The notes beneath the pieces were generated by a model, which made no database searches, was not told the origin of the DNA, and saw only the letters and a list, made by a program, of their open reading frames with translations. Both the position numbers and the translations under genes were made by a program. Shown in pieces: positions 33,927 to 44,439 of a stretch of DNA of 64,000 bases. How positions within the stretch are numbered: the first letter of the stretch is position 1; each line of letters starts with the position of its first letter. Origin of the DNA: Spirodela intermedia (Eukaryota > Streptophyta > Magnoliopsida > Alismatales > Araceae); contig LR746270.1 in the NCBI GenBank assembly GCA_902729315.2, positions 4,900,221 through 4,964,220 of the forward strand, given 5' to 3'.

Positions 33927-36900
33927 TGAAGCTGCGACTGCACGTCCTGTTTCCAAGGTTCATCCTCGTGTCCCTAATGTCTCCCGCAGAATCCACTTTC
34001 CTGCCCCCATGGAAACGAAAATCTTCCCTGGATTTCTTCAACCCTATGCTATGGAGATTATTATTAGCCCTATTTTGGAACTCCGTTGTATCCCTGTGAC
34101 ACATCCGATCGCCATCGATGATCTGCTCCAATTATTAGCTTAACGTTCCCTAGAACTCGTTTATATCTTTATATCATCCACCATATCTCCTGAAATTCAC
34201 ATTTCCGAATTGTTCTTTTCTCATTTGACTTCTAACAACCTCAGGTTGTTCTAGTAGATCACAGAGATGGGCCCTCCGATCATCCTCAAGATTTTTGCTG
34301 ATCCGTGTTGGGTCCTTTTCAAAATCTTACAAAATTCCTGATAATATGAGGTTCTGTTGGGTCATACTTTTAGCGTGTGCTTCTAATGCTCATGATTCTC
34401 AGGTCTTTCTTAATAAAAAAAAAAAAATAAGATTCATGATTTTTCAAAAATCTTTAGCACAAGTTAGATGCCGTCAGTTTCACCCGGGGGTAATTTGGAG
34501 ATCGTTTACGATCATCATTTCTGATTTCGATCTGCTTTAAATCGATAAAAATCTGATAATATTTGTTCCTCTGGATCTTATGATTTGGCACTAATGTGCT
34601 ATTTCCTTATTGGCGAGCTACCTTAATGGTTTGCGTCACTTTTCCTAACTCCAGTCCGGGTTGACCTTTGATTACATGCTATCGTCGACTTTTTTGTAGC
34701 TCTGTGGAGATGGGTCGCAGAGGAAAAGTCAAAGATAATAAAGAACGACGAAAGTTTTCCCATCAAGCAAGGATCCAACTTTTTCTCTTAAAATCAGGCG
34801 GAGAAAAATCTCTTGAAATTAATTTCGTCAAACGTCGGCTCTGTGCCAGTCTCCTTCAATCAAGGAAACCGTTGCTCAATTTTTATTTTTATTTTTTTAA
34901 GTTTGTCTTGGGTCAAACTGGGTTTCCTGCGAAATACATGAACCGCAAAATCTGTGTAAACCCTAGAAATGGAATGCTGATCGTGAAAACTATGAATCTC
35001 TTGTGCCTCCACGTTTCCATCCTTTTGGTTTGACCAGCTGCCCCACACTTATCTCTCCTTATTTCTCGTCAATCGTAGACGTTGTGGTTGAAGAATCTGA
35101 AAAGCCTTTGACACCGGATGGTGTTCAACGGTCTCCTCCCTCCCTCTTTCTCCGTCTCTCTGTCCCTGCCGATGCCCATGCAGAACAGAACCACGGATGG
35201 ACCTTCTTCTTCTTCGACTAAGCCCCCCCTGTTAATGCCCGCCCCCAGAAGGGAAGAAAGCTTTTGTTTTCATGCGAGGTTGAAGAAGCTCCATCGCCGT
35301 CTTCAACCCGGTCCTCAGCGCGTGAACAGGACCACGGATGTGCCTTCTTCTTCTTCCACGGAACTCCCCCTGTTAATGCCCGCCCCCTACAAACCCTAAT
35401 ACTTTCTCAGACCCTTTCATCGGATCAGATGGCTGGCAGAGAGCGGATAGGACTGGTCATCCGGGGGGCTCCAGCGCCTGTTGTCTTCTTTCCGGGACCG
35501 GAGGGAGAAGGTGGGCTGCCATTAATACAGCGATGGAGCTCCCTCGTTGACGCATCTGCGCTCCGACGACCTTGTCTCTTGTCAACAGTGGAGGGAAAAG
35601 GGAGATCAGGGGAGAGAAGCTCCCGCCGCCGGCCGCATGTTCCTCGCTAGGTTGATTTTGGGTCTTTCTCGCCGGCCATGAGATCATCAGTATCTTCCGG
35701 AATCTTTTTCAAGGGACTGCTATTAGGTAAACAGTGACGTGTTCTTCCCCATCTCCGATAAACTCCAATCGGGTGTTCTTTCTCCGGTGACGTAATCGAT
35801 GACGGCGCCGCCGCCGGAACGAGGACGTGCGCTGTGAGGTTCCCCGTCAATCGGTACTGCGGGGAAGCGTGGATTAAACCGTCCTCCGTGGACATCTTCG
35901 TCTTGATCACGTAAGCCCGACATTGGTTTCCCGTTCCTATCCTTCTCTCTCCTCCATCCTCTCTCAACCACAGAGGGATGTAGAGAGAGACGACTTCTAT
36001 CAATTTCATTTCTCATGTTGATGGCAGGTAATGACGGAGAGTGAGGGAGAGGAACCTCTGCGAACCTCCCTCGCCCAGATAATTCACGGAGACTAGTCCA
36101 TGGAACTGTGGTCTAATGTGCAAGCAGGAGAGAGAGAGAGAGTTTGGAAGTCAACATGGGCGTGAGAGGACGAAATGAGAGGGACGGGGTCTGCAATTAA
36201 TCCGGAGAGATCTGCGGGAGAATTTTTCGGGGGGAAAAAGTCCACATGTTTCGGTCAAATCTAATCTTGTCGGGGGGAGGCGTCATCCAGGCGGGGAGAG
36301 GCAATCGAAGAGGAAGGACCGCGGAGGATGGAGGTGATGAAGGTGGGGGCCGGCTTCCCGTTTTGGAATGAACAGCATGGGAGCGCGTCGTGACTGCGCG
36401 CCGGTGGGGACCCTTGGCCTCTGCTCGACCGACCTCCTGTTGTCATCGGTCCCCTCGACTGAGATGACAGGGCGTGTGGTGGCCCGCCGTGGTGGTGGTG
36501 GTGGTGACGGTGGCTGGAGGGGAGGGGGGGACGTTTCTCTCTCTAGCCGCATCACGTGGAGGCAACCAGAGCAGAACCATTTTCCCACGGCTCTCGCCAC
36601 GCGCCGCAGCGGCGGTATTTCTCCTGCCCCGCCATGAAAGAGCCCCATCCCACGCTGGGGTTTGGGGCCGGCGGCGGTGGAGGCGAAATTCAGAGCCCCC
36701 CCGGATCGCCGGCACGCGCAAACCCGGGCTTCCCCTTCCGGCCATCATTGACGGCGATCCGGGGGGGCTTCCTTGCCCCGGAAGCCTCCGGGGGACAGGT
36801 GGAAAAGATTGGGGGGCAGACAGCGGTCCGAAAGGGATGTGCGCTGCAGGGAAGTCTCCAGAGGACCGTTGTGGTGATGTGAGCTCGACCCGGGGTTGGA

Positions 36901-37913
36901 CTCGGAGCTGTCAAAACCCGACTCCTCTCTCTCTCTGATTTTCTACTGCTCACCGTTTGCGTGAGGGGAGGTGGAGCCCAGTACTACTTCCTCCGCCTTG
37001 CTGGCCTCGAGCTCCCTTTAGCTGGTTTTTTTATGGGTTTTGTCCGTGCCGAGAGCGACGGGCATGCCCTCTCTCTCTCTCTCTCTCTCCTCCCCCCTGG
37101 CTAATTAAATTGATCTCCCTTTGGCTGGGTGGCCTTTCCCGTATTCTCTCAAGGGATTCCTGCTCCACCCTCGCCGCTGCGGGACGGCCTGTCAAGGAGA
37201 CAAACCACGCGGCGCCTCTGCTTCTGCGTCGGCCCTTCCTCCCCGGGGGCTCCCCTCTTCCTCCCTCAGAGAGCTCATCGTTGGGGGGACGATCCTCGGC
37301 TGTCTGCCCGGGGCTTGCCGCTTCTCTGGATCTCTAGATCTGAAGCCGCCCCTTCTGGGTGATTCATCCCCCCTCGCCAGTTGTGAGAGAGCCCCGGAGG
37401 TTGATAGAGGAGAAGTCGGGAGTGGTACTCCAGCCGAGAGGTGGGCCTTCCCGTCTCCAACCTTCTATTAATGGATAGCTCTGCTCGTGGGACGATGAGG
37501 GGGGTGGGAGACCACCCCTTCTCTCTGGTCTCGTCGATGGATTTCCAATGGATCTCTCCCTTCTTTAATCCCCGCTGTCCTCTATTCGTCTGCAGAGAAG
37601 AGGAAGAGGGTCGGTCTATCTCTGGTTCTCCCTCGCAGCAGCTTCCCCTTCATCAGCTCCGAGAGCATCTGAAATTCAACCGGCGAGGCAGGACGGCACC
37701 GAGGTCTGGTCTCCGCTCCCTAGCAATGCTTATCTGTTCTTCCTGAGGTCGCCGAGCTCTCGTGTTTTTTTCTACTTTCTGCCCTAATTTCTTCGGCTGA
37801 AGGGTCATCCTCTCCGGTCGCAGAAGCGGAGGGCATCTGCTGCGTCTATCCTGCGGCGAAACCCCATCGTCTTGATGTCGGAAGCTCGGCGGCGGGGCTG
37901 GATGAGATGAGGC
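33927..37913. other. 4-kb GC-rich stretch without a recognised gene
   Basis: After the uL30 3' UTR the DNA is mixed (34150-35000), then GC-rich from about 35050 to 37900. Open frames overlap on both strands. One minus-strand frame (35647-36009, 120 codons) and several plus-strand frames lack any family motif. The last several hundred bases are CT-rich and are probably the promoter and leader of the PP2C gene. A diverged direct repeat lies at 35183-35389. It could hold a non-coding transcript or an unrecognised gene. Confidence 0.45.
35183..35389 (+). repeat. Diverged direct repeat, 140-bp period
   Basis: 35183-35248 and 35323-35389 share GAACAG.ACCACGGATG, then CCTTCTTCTTCTTC, then CCCCCTGTTAATGCCCGCCC. 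About 66 bp matches with few changes, suggesting a tandem duplication of a roughly 140-bp unit. Confidence 0.8.
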
Positions 37914-39266
37914 ATGTGGGTGACCTTGATGAACCTCCTGAAGGCCTGCTGGCGGCCGCCGTCGCTGGAACTCTATGCCGGCTCCGACGGGGTCGGCCGG
38001 CAGGACGGCCTGCTCTGGTACAAGGACGTCGGCCAGCACATGACTGGTGAGTTCTCCATGGCCGTGGTTCAGGCGAACAACCTGCTCGAGGACCAGAGCC
38101 AGATAGAATCCGGGCCCCTGAGCTCCATGGATTCCGGCCCCTGTGGGACATTCGTCGGCGTCTACGACGGCCATGGCGGACCTGAGACTTCCCGATACAT
38201 CAACGAGCACCTCTTCAATCACCTGAAGAGTAAGAACCCTCTCGACTCCGAATCCCTCTGCATTTTCTGCAGTCGGAAAGTAAGAATCGACCTTCAAAAG
38301 CTACCTGTGTCTGTTCACAAGCGCTGACAATTCCGTGGGTCGTTGACTCTTGGGTGTCTCCATCAAAAAAAATTCTTGTTTTGGAGCCTGACCCTTAATC
38401 TCGGATTATATCCCCGTTCTCTTGGCCCTCATCTACCAAAAATATCACGCAGCCTTGCCATGATCGCTGTATTTTCTGATGTGCAGGGGTTTTTATGTGT
38501 CAAGTCCCTAAAAATCTCTGTTCTATGAGCATGTTCTTCCGAATAATCTGCCCTCTATTAGATTTATTCCAAAATTATTTTCTCCTAATTTTCTTTTCTT
38601 GACCCATCCAGTTTCGGAATTTCTGCTTGATGAACAGAACAGACTTCTGCGCATGCTGTTTGATTCTTTCTTGGATTTATTACGCCATTTTTTGCCCTGT
38701 ATCTACCAAATATCTCACATTTTCCTCCCCGTAACCCTGCATTTTGCGGCGGGCAGGATTCGCCTCAGAGCAGCAGTCCATGTCTGTGGACGTGATCAGG
38801 AAGGCGTTTCAGGCGACAGAGGAGGGCTTCCACTCTGTGGTGGCCAAGCAGTGGCTCATCAAGCCCCAGATCGCCGCAGTCGGCTCCTGCTGCCTGGTGG
38901 GCATCGTCTGCGGCCGGAATCTCTACGTCGGCAACGCCGGCGACTCGCGGGTGGTCCTCGGCAGGCTCGTCAAGTCCACAGCGGCAGTCCTCGCCGTCCA
39001 GCTCTCCGTGGAGCACAATGCCGCCATCGAGTCGGTGCGGAAGGAGCTGCGCTCGTTGCACCCCGATGATCCTCAGATTGTGGTCTTGAAGCATAATGTC
39101 TGGCGCGTGAAGGGCCTCATTCAGGTATGATTGATTCATTCTCTTGGATTGCTGCGGGCTTTGATCTCCCTGATCTTCGCTGATTTCCGGGGTTTTGATT
39201 CTCGTGGTGAAGGAAATTAAGTTACTTTTAATGGAAAAAGTATGCGCTGTTCTTCAGTTCTTCAGT

Positions 39267-39323
<57 letters not shown>

Positions 39324-39944
39324 GCCAATCTCTGTAATATCTTGTTCTTAGGGTTCTGGTTCCTTTATGCTCTTGAAGGTATCTCGATCGATCGGGGACG
39401 TGTACCTGAAGAAGGCGGAGTTCAACAGAGAGCCGCTCTACGCCAAGTTCCGCCTCCGGGAGCCCCTCCGGCGGCCGATCCTCAGTGCCGAGCCAGCAAT
39501 CTCTGTCCATCCCCTACAGCCGGCCGACCTCTTCCTCATCTTCGCCTCCGATGGGCTCTGGGAGCACCTCTCCAACCAGGAGGCCGTCGATCTCGTCCAC
39601 TCCCACCCCCGCAGCGTGAGCTCTCTGTCTCTGTCTGTCTGTCTCTCTCTCTCTCGCTCTCCTCGCCGTGGCTGACGGGTTGGAAGGCAATGGATCCGCA
39701 GGGAAGCGCGAGGAGGCTGGTGAGGGCGGCCCTCCAGGAGGCGGCGAGGAAGAGGGAGATGAGGTACTCGGATCTGAAGAAGATCGACCGGGGGATCCGC
39801 CGGCACTTCCACGACGACATCACCGTCATCGTCGTCTACCTCGACTCCGGCATGGTGAGCCGTGCGGCCTCCTCTGGCCGGGGCCCCGCGCTGTCCCTCA
39901 GGGGCGGCGGGGTGAACCTGCCGGTCAACTCGCTCGCGCCATGA
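37914..39944 (+). CDS. PP2C-type protein phosphatase, clade D-like (387 aa)
   Basis: Four exons, all phase-consistent: 37914-38229, 38757-39124, 39379-39615, 39702-39944. PP2C motifs appear in order: [26 protein letters not shown] (about residue 84, metal-binding Asp/Gly), [42 protein letters not shown], and [12 protein letters not shown] with the last metal-binding Asp. The wording of these blocks and the N-terminal LLKACWRPP place it in plant clade D. Those are Mn/Mg-dependent Ser/Thr phosphatases reported to dephosphorylate plasma-membrane H+-ATPases and to be inhibited by SAUR proteins. All metal-ligand motifs are intact. A (CT)n tract of about 46 bp lies in intron 2. Length is typical. 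Confidence 0.92.
39269..39317 (+). repeat. (CT)n microsatellite in PP2C intron 2
   Basis: About 48 bp of CT repeats, 60 bp before the acceptor at 39378, close enough to act as or extend the polypyrimidine tract. Confidence 0.9.
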
Positions 39945-40256
39945 ATGGACGGACTCAGGAACCGGGGTAGAGAGAGAGATAGAGAGAGCTCCGTGTGGGT
40001 TGAACCACCGCTTCGCTGCTGTCAATACGCGTATAGAAGCGGTAAACAAACGGAGGAGCTCTCATGGATTAGAAGATGAACTCGTTTACTGGAGATCTTG
40101 GGTTCTCCGTATTCTTCCTTCCCTTTCCTACCCTCCCTGTTCCTTGTCCTCCCCCACCCCACCCCACAGCCTCATCAGGCTTCTTCCTCGGCTCTGTATA
40201 TTGTGGAACTTATCGGCCTAGCCATCAATCTTCGTTCTTGTTGCAGAAAGACGCAA

Positions 40257-40258
<2 letters not shown>

Positions 40259-40317
<59 letters not shown>
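40259..40317 (+). repeat. (CT)n microsatellite between PP2C and the P450 pseudogene
   Basis: About 59 bp of CT repeats followed by a short GT run, in the 3' flank of two convergent loci. Confidence 0.95.
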
Positions 40318-40323
<6 letters not shown>

Positions 40324-40369
40324 TTCTGTGTATATACATGTCTACTAATCTATCTTGATTCCAATGGGA

Positions 40370-42280
40370 TCAGAGGCGGCGCAAGATGACCTGAGCACCG
40401 TGCTGGGGCTGGAGGGTGATGAACGTAGTCGGCGCGTGGGTGTACGACGGGGAGAGCTCGAAGGAGAAGCTCTGGAGGATAGAGGCGAGACCCATCTTCG
40501 CCTCCGTCAGGGCGAAGCCCTGGCCGACGCAAACGCGAGGCCCGCCGCCGAAGGGCAAGAAGGCCGTCGCCGCCTCCGACGCCGGCGACTTGTTCTTGGA
40601 CGCCCTGGAGATTCCATCGGCGAACCTCTCCGGTTGAAGTCGCCGGCGTCGTCCCCCCAGTACTCCGGATCGTGCTGGACCAACAGAACGGCCAAGAGCA
40701 GCTGCACCCCCGCCGGCAAGCTGTACTCTCCCACCGTCGTCGCCGCGCGGGTGCTCCGAGAGAGGGACAAGAGCGGCGGGTACAGTCGGAGCACCTCGTG
40801 GACAACCATCGTCACCTGCAACGTCCAAGAAAGAGAGAGAGGGATCACCCGCCTGAACTTGGAAGATGATGAGGGATCGGTGATGACGGAGGAGGAATAT
40901 TGCCCACAATCTTCAGCTGGCTCAGTTTGTCGAAGTCCGCCTTCTCCCTTCCGAAGACCTGCAGAACCTCTGCCCTGGCGCGGTCTTGCCAGCTCGGGTG
41001 CATTCCTAGGGCAACCATGGCCCAGGTCAAGAGGACGGAGGTCGTCTCCTGCCCGGCAAAGTAGAAGAGTCTGCATTCCTCGATCACCTCCTCCATCGTC
41101 ATCCAAAGCGCCCCTTTCGATCTCCCCTTGTCCGGCAAGCCTCCCTGGTTGGATTGCAGGAGCAGGCCCAGGAGGTCGTCCTCGTCGCCGGGCGCCGGTC
41201 GCCGCCTGTCGTAGTGCCTTCTCTCTGCTAGCGATTAGTCCCCAGAGGAGGCCATTCACCGCCCGGTCGACTTCCCTCATCCGTCGGTTCCTCTTCGTGG
41301 GGAGAAATCTGTAACCGGGGATCTGAAAGTTCTGAAAGGATTGGAGGACGAGCTCGGTTTGCTCGTCCTGGAGCTGGAAGATGCGTTTCCCTTCTTCGAA
41401 GCTGCTCCCAAAGGCCGCCAGGGATATGACTTCCCTGGTGAACTTCTGAAGCTCCGGCCACACGTCCAGCTCGCAGCTCCCCTCCGGACCCAGAAGGCTC
41501 TCCCACCGCCTCACGAGATCTGCGCAGCAGTTCCCGGCAGCATCTTCTGCGAGACCCAGCACAGGGGATCTCAGAAGAAGAAGAAGAAGAAGATGATGAT
41601 GATGATGAAGAAGAAGATGACGATAATGGGGACGAAGACGAAGAAGAACAGTCGTGAGGACGGTAGGGCTCCATGGCAGACAATGGCAGAATCAACTGGA
41701 GCTCAGAGAAGAACCTTCAGTTTCTCTACGCGGAACGCAGGGTTGATGATCTTCCTGTGCATCGCCCACTTCTCTCCGTCGTAGCTTACCAGTCCGCCGG
41801 CAAGGAACTTCCCAAGAGGACTGCGCTTCGGCTTCCCGATGTGGCCGTACGTGTTCAGGAGGACCTCTCCGATGAGAAGAGGGTCGGCGCTGATCACCCG
41901 GGGAGTTACCCCCAACCAGCTCATACTAACCTTGTCTGCATCACATCAAGACAGTCGAAAGAAAGACGAGAGAGAGAGAAACCGTAGGTCTTGACTATCT
42001 GGTGGTGGAAGGGAAGGACAAGGGGGGGAATGTCATGGGAGAAGGGCATGGGCTTCGAATTGGCCTCCCTGGTAAGCAGCAGGCTCTTCCTGATGTCGCC
42101 GAAGAGGAACCGGTAGGAGGTCCCGTTCGATCCCCTGCGCCCGGAGCTTCCTCTCCGTGCTCCTCGGCGTCCACCACAGCCACCGCAGCGTCCTCAGAAC
42201 CCATCACAGCAGCAGAACCCCCGCCGCCCACCCCCCCCCCCCCACCCTACACCGTCGACGAGGAAGCTGCCGCCCGCCAT
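40370..42280 (-). pseudogene. CYP72A-like cytochrome P450 pseudogene
   Basis: The five-exon CYP72A layout is recognisable on the minus strand: exon 1 to about 41990, exon 2 at 41715-41935, exon 3/4 to about 40909, last exon 40370 to about 40829. Conserved parts are SKPMPFSHDI, NPAFRVEKLK, ELDVWPEL, GYRFLPTKRNRRM, the I-helix FAGQETTS, the ExxR helix HEVLRLYPP, and the haem loop [15 protein letters not shown] with its Cys. It is broken at about six places: a frame change at the 12-G tract near 42232-42243; a TGA in the membrane anchor; one extra base before GTSYRFLFGD; about 7 bases lost after KMLP in exon 3; a frame change between SREKA and DEDDLLGL; and one base lost at the PERF motif (AACCGGAG). 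The family are ER mono-oxygenases of terpenoid and hormone metabolism. As read, no functional enzyme can be made. Confidence 0.85.
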
Positions 42281-42462
42281 CTCTCTTCCTCTACCTCAAC
42301 TGATTTCCGACGACTTATCCTGGGGTTGATCTGACGCCCCTCTGATGTGACTGCAGGGCACCTGCGCCACCGAAAAAATCTTACCTTTTCCTGCAAGATC
42401 CACTGCTTTGACCTTCCCTAATCCTACCGCACCGGCATACTCTCTCCCTCTCTCTGTTTCAT
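42281..42462. promoter_or_regulatory. Short divergent spacer between the P450 pseudogene and PPR gene
   Basis: Only 182 bp separate the presumed ATG of the P450 (minus) and the ATG of the PPR gene (plus). It must contain the PPR promoter unless that lies within the P450 first exon. No TATA box is evident; a CT run precedes the PPR ATG. Confidence 0.5.
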
Positions 42463-43878
42463 ATGGTCCGCGCTGCTGTGTTCGCTACTCCACCTACGCC
42501 GAGAGCGGATAGGTGGGGCACGTCCCCCGAGCGGCAAACGGCATCCCCCGCGAGCCGCCGCGCCGACGAGGATGCCCTCCGGATGTACATACAGATACTG
42601 GCCGAGGGCCGTCTTCCCGGCAACAGGGCCATCATTGCCGCGCTGAAAGCCGGCGGCCCGGCCGCGGCCGGCGCAGTCCACGGCAATGTCATCAAGATGG
42701 GATCTTGCGCCGACAGATTCGTCGCCAGCGCACTCCTCCAATGCTACTCCGCCGGCGGGCGTGTGGCCTCGGCGTGGAAGGTCTTCGCCAGCGTCAGCGA
42801 GAAGGACGCGGCGCTCCGCACCGCTATGCTTGTAGCGTGTGCGGACAACGGCGACCTCACGAGCGCTCGGGCGCTGTTTAACGAAATTCCCGGGAGAGAC
42901 GTCGTCGCCTGGAACGCCATGCTGAGCGCGTACTCCCACTCCGAGCTCCCGGAGCGAGCCCTGGAGCTGTTCGAGGAAATGCAGCTCTCAGGGACACGGC
43001 CCAACGAGATCACTCTGGTCATCGCCCTCTCCGCCTGCTCCCAGCTCTCCTCCCTCGCCCTCGGAAAATGGATACACCTTTACGTTGACAGGGCTTCGGA
43101 CATCAACCTGACCCCCACGCTGGTCAACTCCCTCGTCAGCATGTACGCGAAGTGCGGCAGCCTGCGCGCCGCCGTGGAGGTCTTCCTCGAGAAGCACCCG
43201 CGGAACCTGGAAACCTGGAACGCCATGCTGAGCGGCTTCGCCGCCTACGGTTGCGGCGGCGGCGCCCTCTCTCTCTTCTCCCAGATGATCAAGACCGCCG
43301 TGGCGCCCGACCGGATCACCTTCCTCTCCCTGCTGACGGCGTTCGCCCGCGCCGGCATGATCGCCGACGCCCTCACTTGTTTCCGCTGCATGCGCCGGAA
43401 CTTCGGAGTGGTTCCCCGGCGGGAGCACTACGGCTGCCTCGTAGACGCCCTCGCGCGCGGCGGTCACCTGCAGGAGGCCTACGCGCTTGTAGAGGGCAGC
43501 CCCTTCGAGCCCGACGGCGCCGCCTGGGGCGCCCTGCTGGCTGGCTGCTGCGTCCACGGCGACGCGGAGATCGGGCGGACCGCCGCCGAGCTCCTCCTGC
43601 AGCTCGAGCCAGGGGAAGGCGGCAGGCACATTGCTCTCTCCAACCTCCACGGCATGACGGGCAACAGCGTGGATATGGTGAGGTTGAAGCAGGAGACGGT
43701 GGGCCAGGGCATTCACCTGCCTTCTGGGAGCAGCTCAATCGAGGTCAACGGGGTTGTTCATGAATTCACGGCAGGGGATCGGTCGCACACCCAGTCAGAA
43801 CAGATTTACTTGATGATTGCGATGATCAGTTCAAATCTGCGGTGCACGCAAGAAAGCGCCCGAAATTCGCCATCCTAA
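42463..43878 (+). CDS. PLS-class PPR protein with E/E+ end (471 aa)
   Basis: Single exon, very GC-rich. PPR units include FVASALLQCYSAGGRVASAW, WNAMLSAYSHSELPERALEL, LVNSLVSMYAKCGSLRAAV, WNAMLSGFAAYGCGGGAL and HYGCLVDALARGGHLQEA. The E domain follows (AAWGALLAGCCVHGDAEIG) and an E+-like block GSSSIEVNGVVHEFTAGD near residue 425. It has no DYW domain. Around 470 aa it is shorter than most PLS proteins, with about ten repeats. The N-terminal 35 residues are Arg/Ala/Ser/Pro-rich without acidic residues until RRADED, compatible with an organelle transit peptide. Predicted role: site-specific organellar RNA editing or processing; target unknown. It is not a close copy of the PPR gene at 25587. Confidence 0.88.
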   Translation: MVRAAVFATPPTPRADRWGTSPERQTASPASRRADEDALRMYIQILAEGRLPGNRAIIAALKAGGPAAAGAVHGNVIKMGSCADRFVASALLQCYSAGGRVASAWKVFASVSEKDAALRTAMLVACADNGDLTSARALFNEIPGRDVVAWNAMLSAYSHSELPERALELFEEMQLSGTRPNEITLVIALSACSQLSSLALGKWIHLYVDRASDINLTPTLVNSLVSMYAKCGSLRAAVEVFLEKHPRNLETWNAMLSGFAAYGCGGGALSLFSQMIKTAVAPDRITFLSLLTAFARAGMIADALTCFRCMRRNFGVVPRREHYGCLVDALARGGHLQEAYALVEGSPFEPDGAAWGALLAGCCVHGDAEIGRTAAELLLQLEPGEGGRHIALSNLHGMTGNSVDMVRLKQETVGQGIHLPSGSSSIEVNGVVHEFTAGDRSHTQSEQIYLMIAMISSNLRCTQESARNSPS

Positions 43879-44401
43879 TCTACTGATCTACAGATTCATG
43901 GGAAGCAATGATGCTCATTATTCAGGGAGCATATAAATTACTCATGCCGAGGCCTCGCGAGAGGATGAAGATGACTGCCATTTTATTACTGTTCATGTGG
44001 TGGTGTTCCGGTTTGAATCTCATCATGAGCACGAATCGTTCTACAAAATTGTCAACGTATTGGGGGTACCTGTCCGTCGGAAGCGGAGGATTCCCCAAGG
44101 ATGGATCTTGCCCCACTCGATTCATGCTCCTCTTACGAGTATGGGATGTTGGGATCGGCATCTACAGACCTGGGTCAGAAATTAAAAAGGAAGAAATTAG
44201 CAAGCGCACTGTATGCTGCAAGAGGCAAGAACGACAGCCATTTCAAGGGAGATGCGATGGATCAGTGACGTCAGGAGGCACCATTTTGTATGAAATGAGC
44301 GAGCCCCGTGCTTGTTCATGCAGTAAAAGGAAGAACAAGAAGCATCTTCAGGGAGATGCGATCAATTTATAGCATCAGGAAGCACCTTTTTTATGGAGTG
44401 A
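43879..44401. other. Convergent intergenic region with partial exon duplicate
   Basis: 3' flanks of the PPR gene (plus) and prolyl 4-hydroxylase gene (minus). 44247-44335 is a diverged copy of 44351-44439, which contains the last codons and 3' UTR of the hydroxylase. No other gene seen. Confidence 0.55.
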
Positions 44402-44439
44402 CTAGGCCCTGTACTCGTTCAAATGCATCCACTTTGTCG
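44247..44439 (-). repeat. Tandem duplication over the P4H 3' end (104-bp period)
   Basis: GGGAGATGCGAT occurs at 44248 and again at 44351. Similarity continues through AGGA.GCACC.TTTT.TATG, then AGGCCC.GTACTCGTTCA in one copy and AGCCCCGTGCTTGTTCA in the other. The inner copy holds the real stop codon (44402-44404). The outer copy lies in the 3' flank. Confidence 0.75.

Noticed and set aside
35647-36009. 120-codon minus-strand frame
   Set aside because: No motif recognised and the opposite strand is equally open; mentioned only as an open question.
39438-40049. Open frame of 203 codons on the minus strand
   Set aside because: Antisense to PP2C exons 3-4; no domain and low-complexity composition.
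40355-41314. Open frame of 319 codons on the plus strand
   Set aside because: Antisense to the P450 pseudogene; the P450 motifs are on the minus strand.
42988-43716. Open frame of 242 codons on the minus strand
   Set aside because: It is the antisense shadow of the GC-rich PPR gene; the plus frame has clear PPR motifs.
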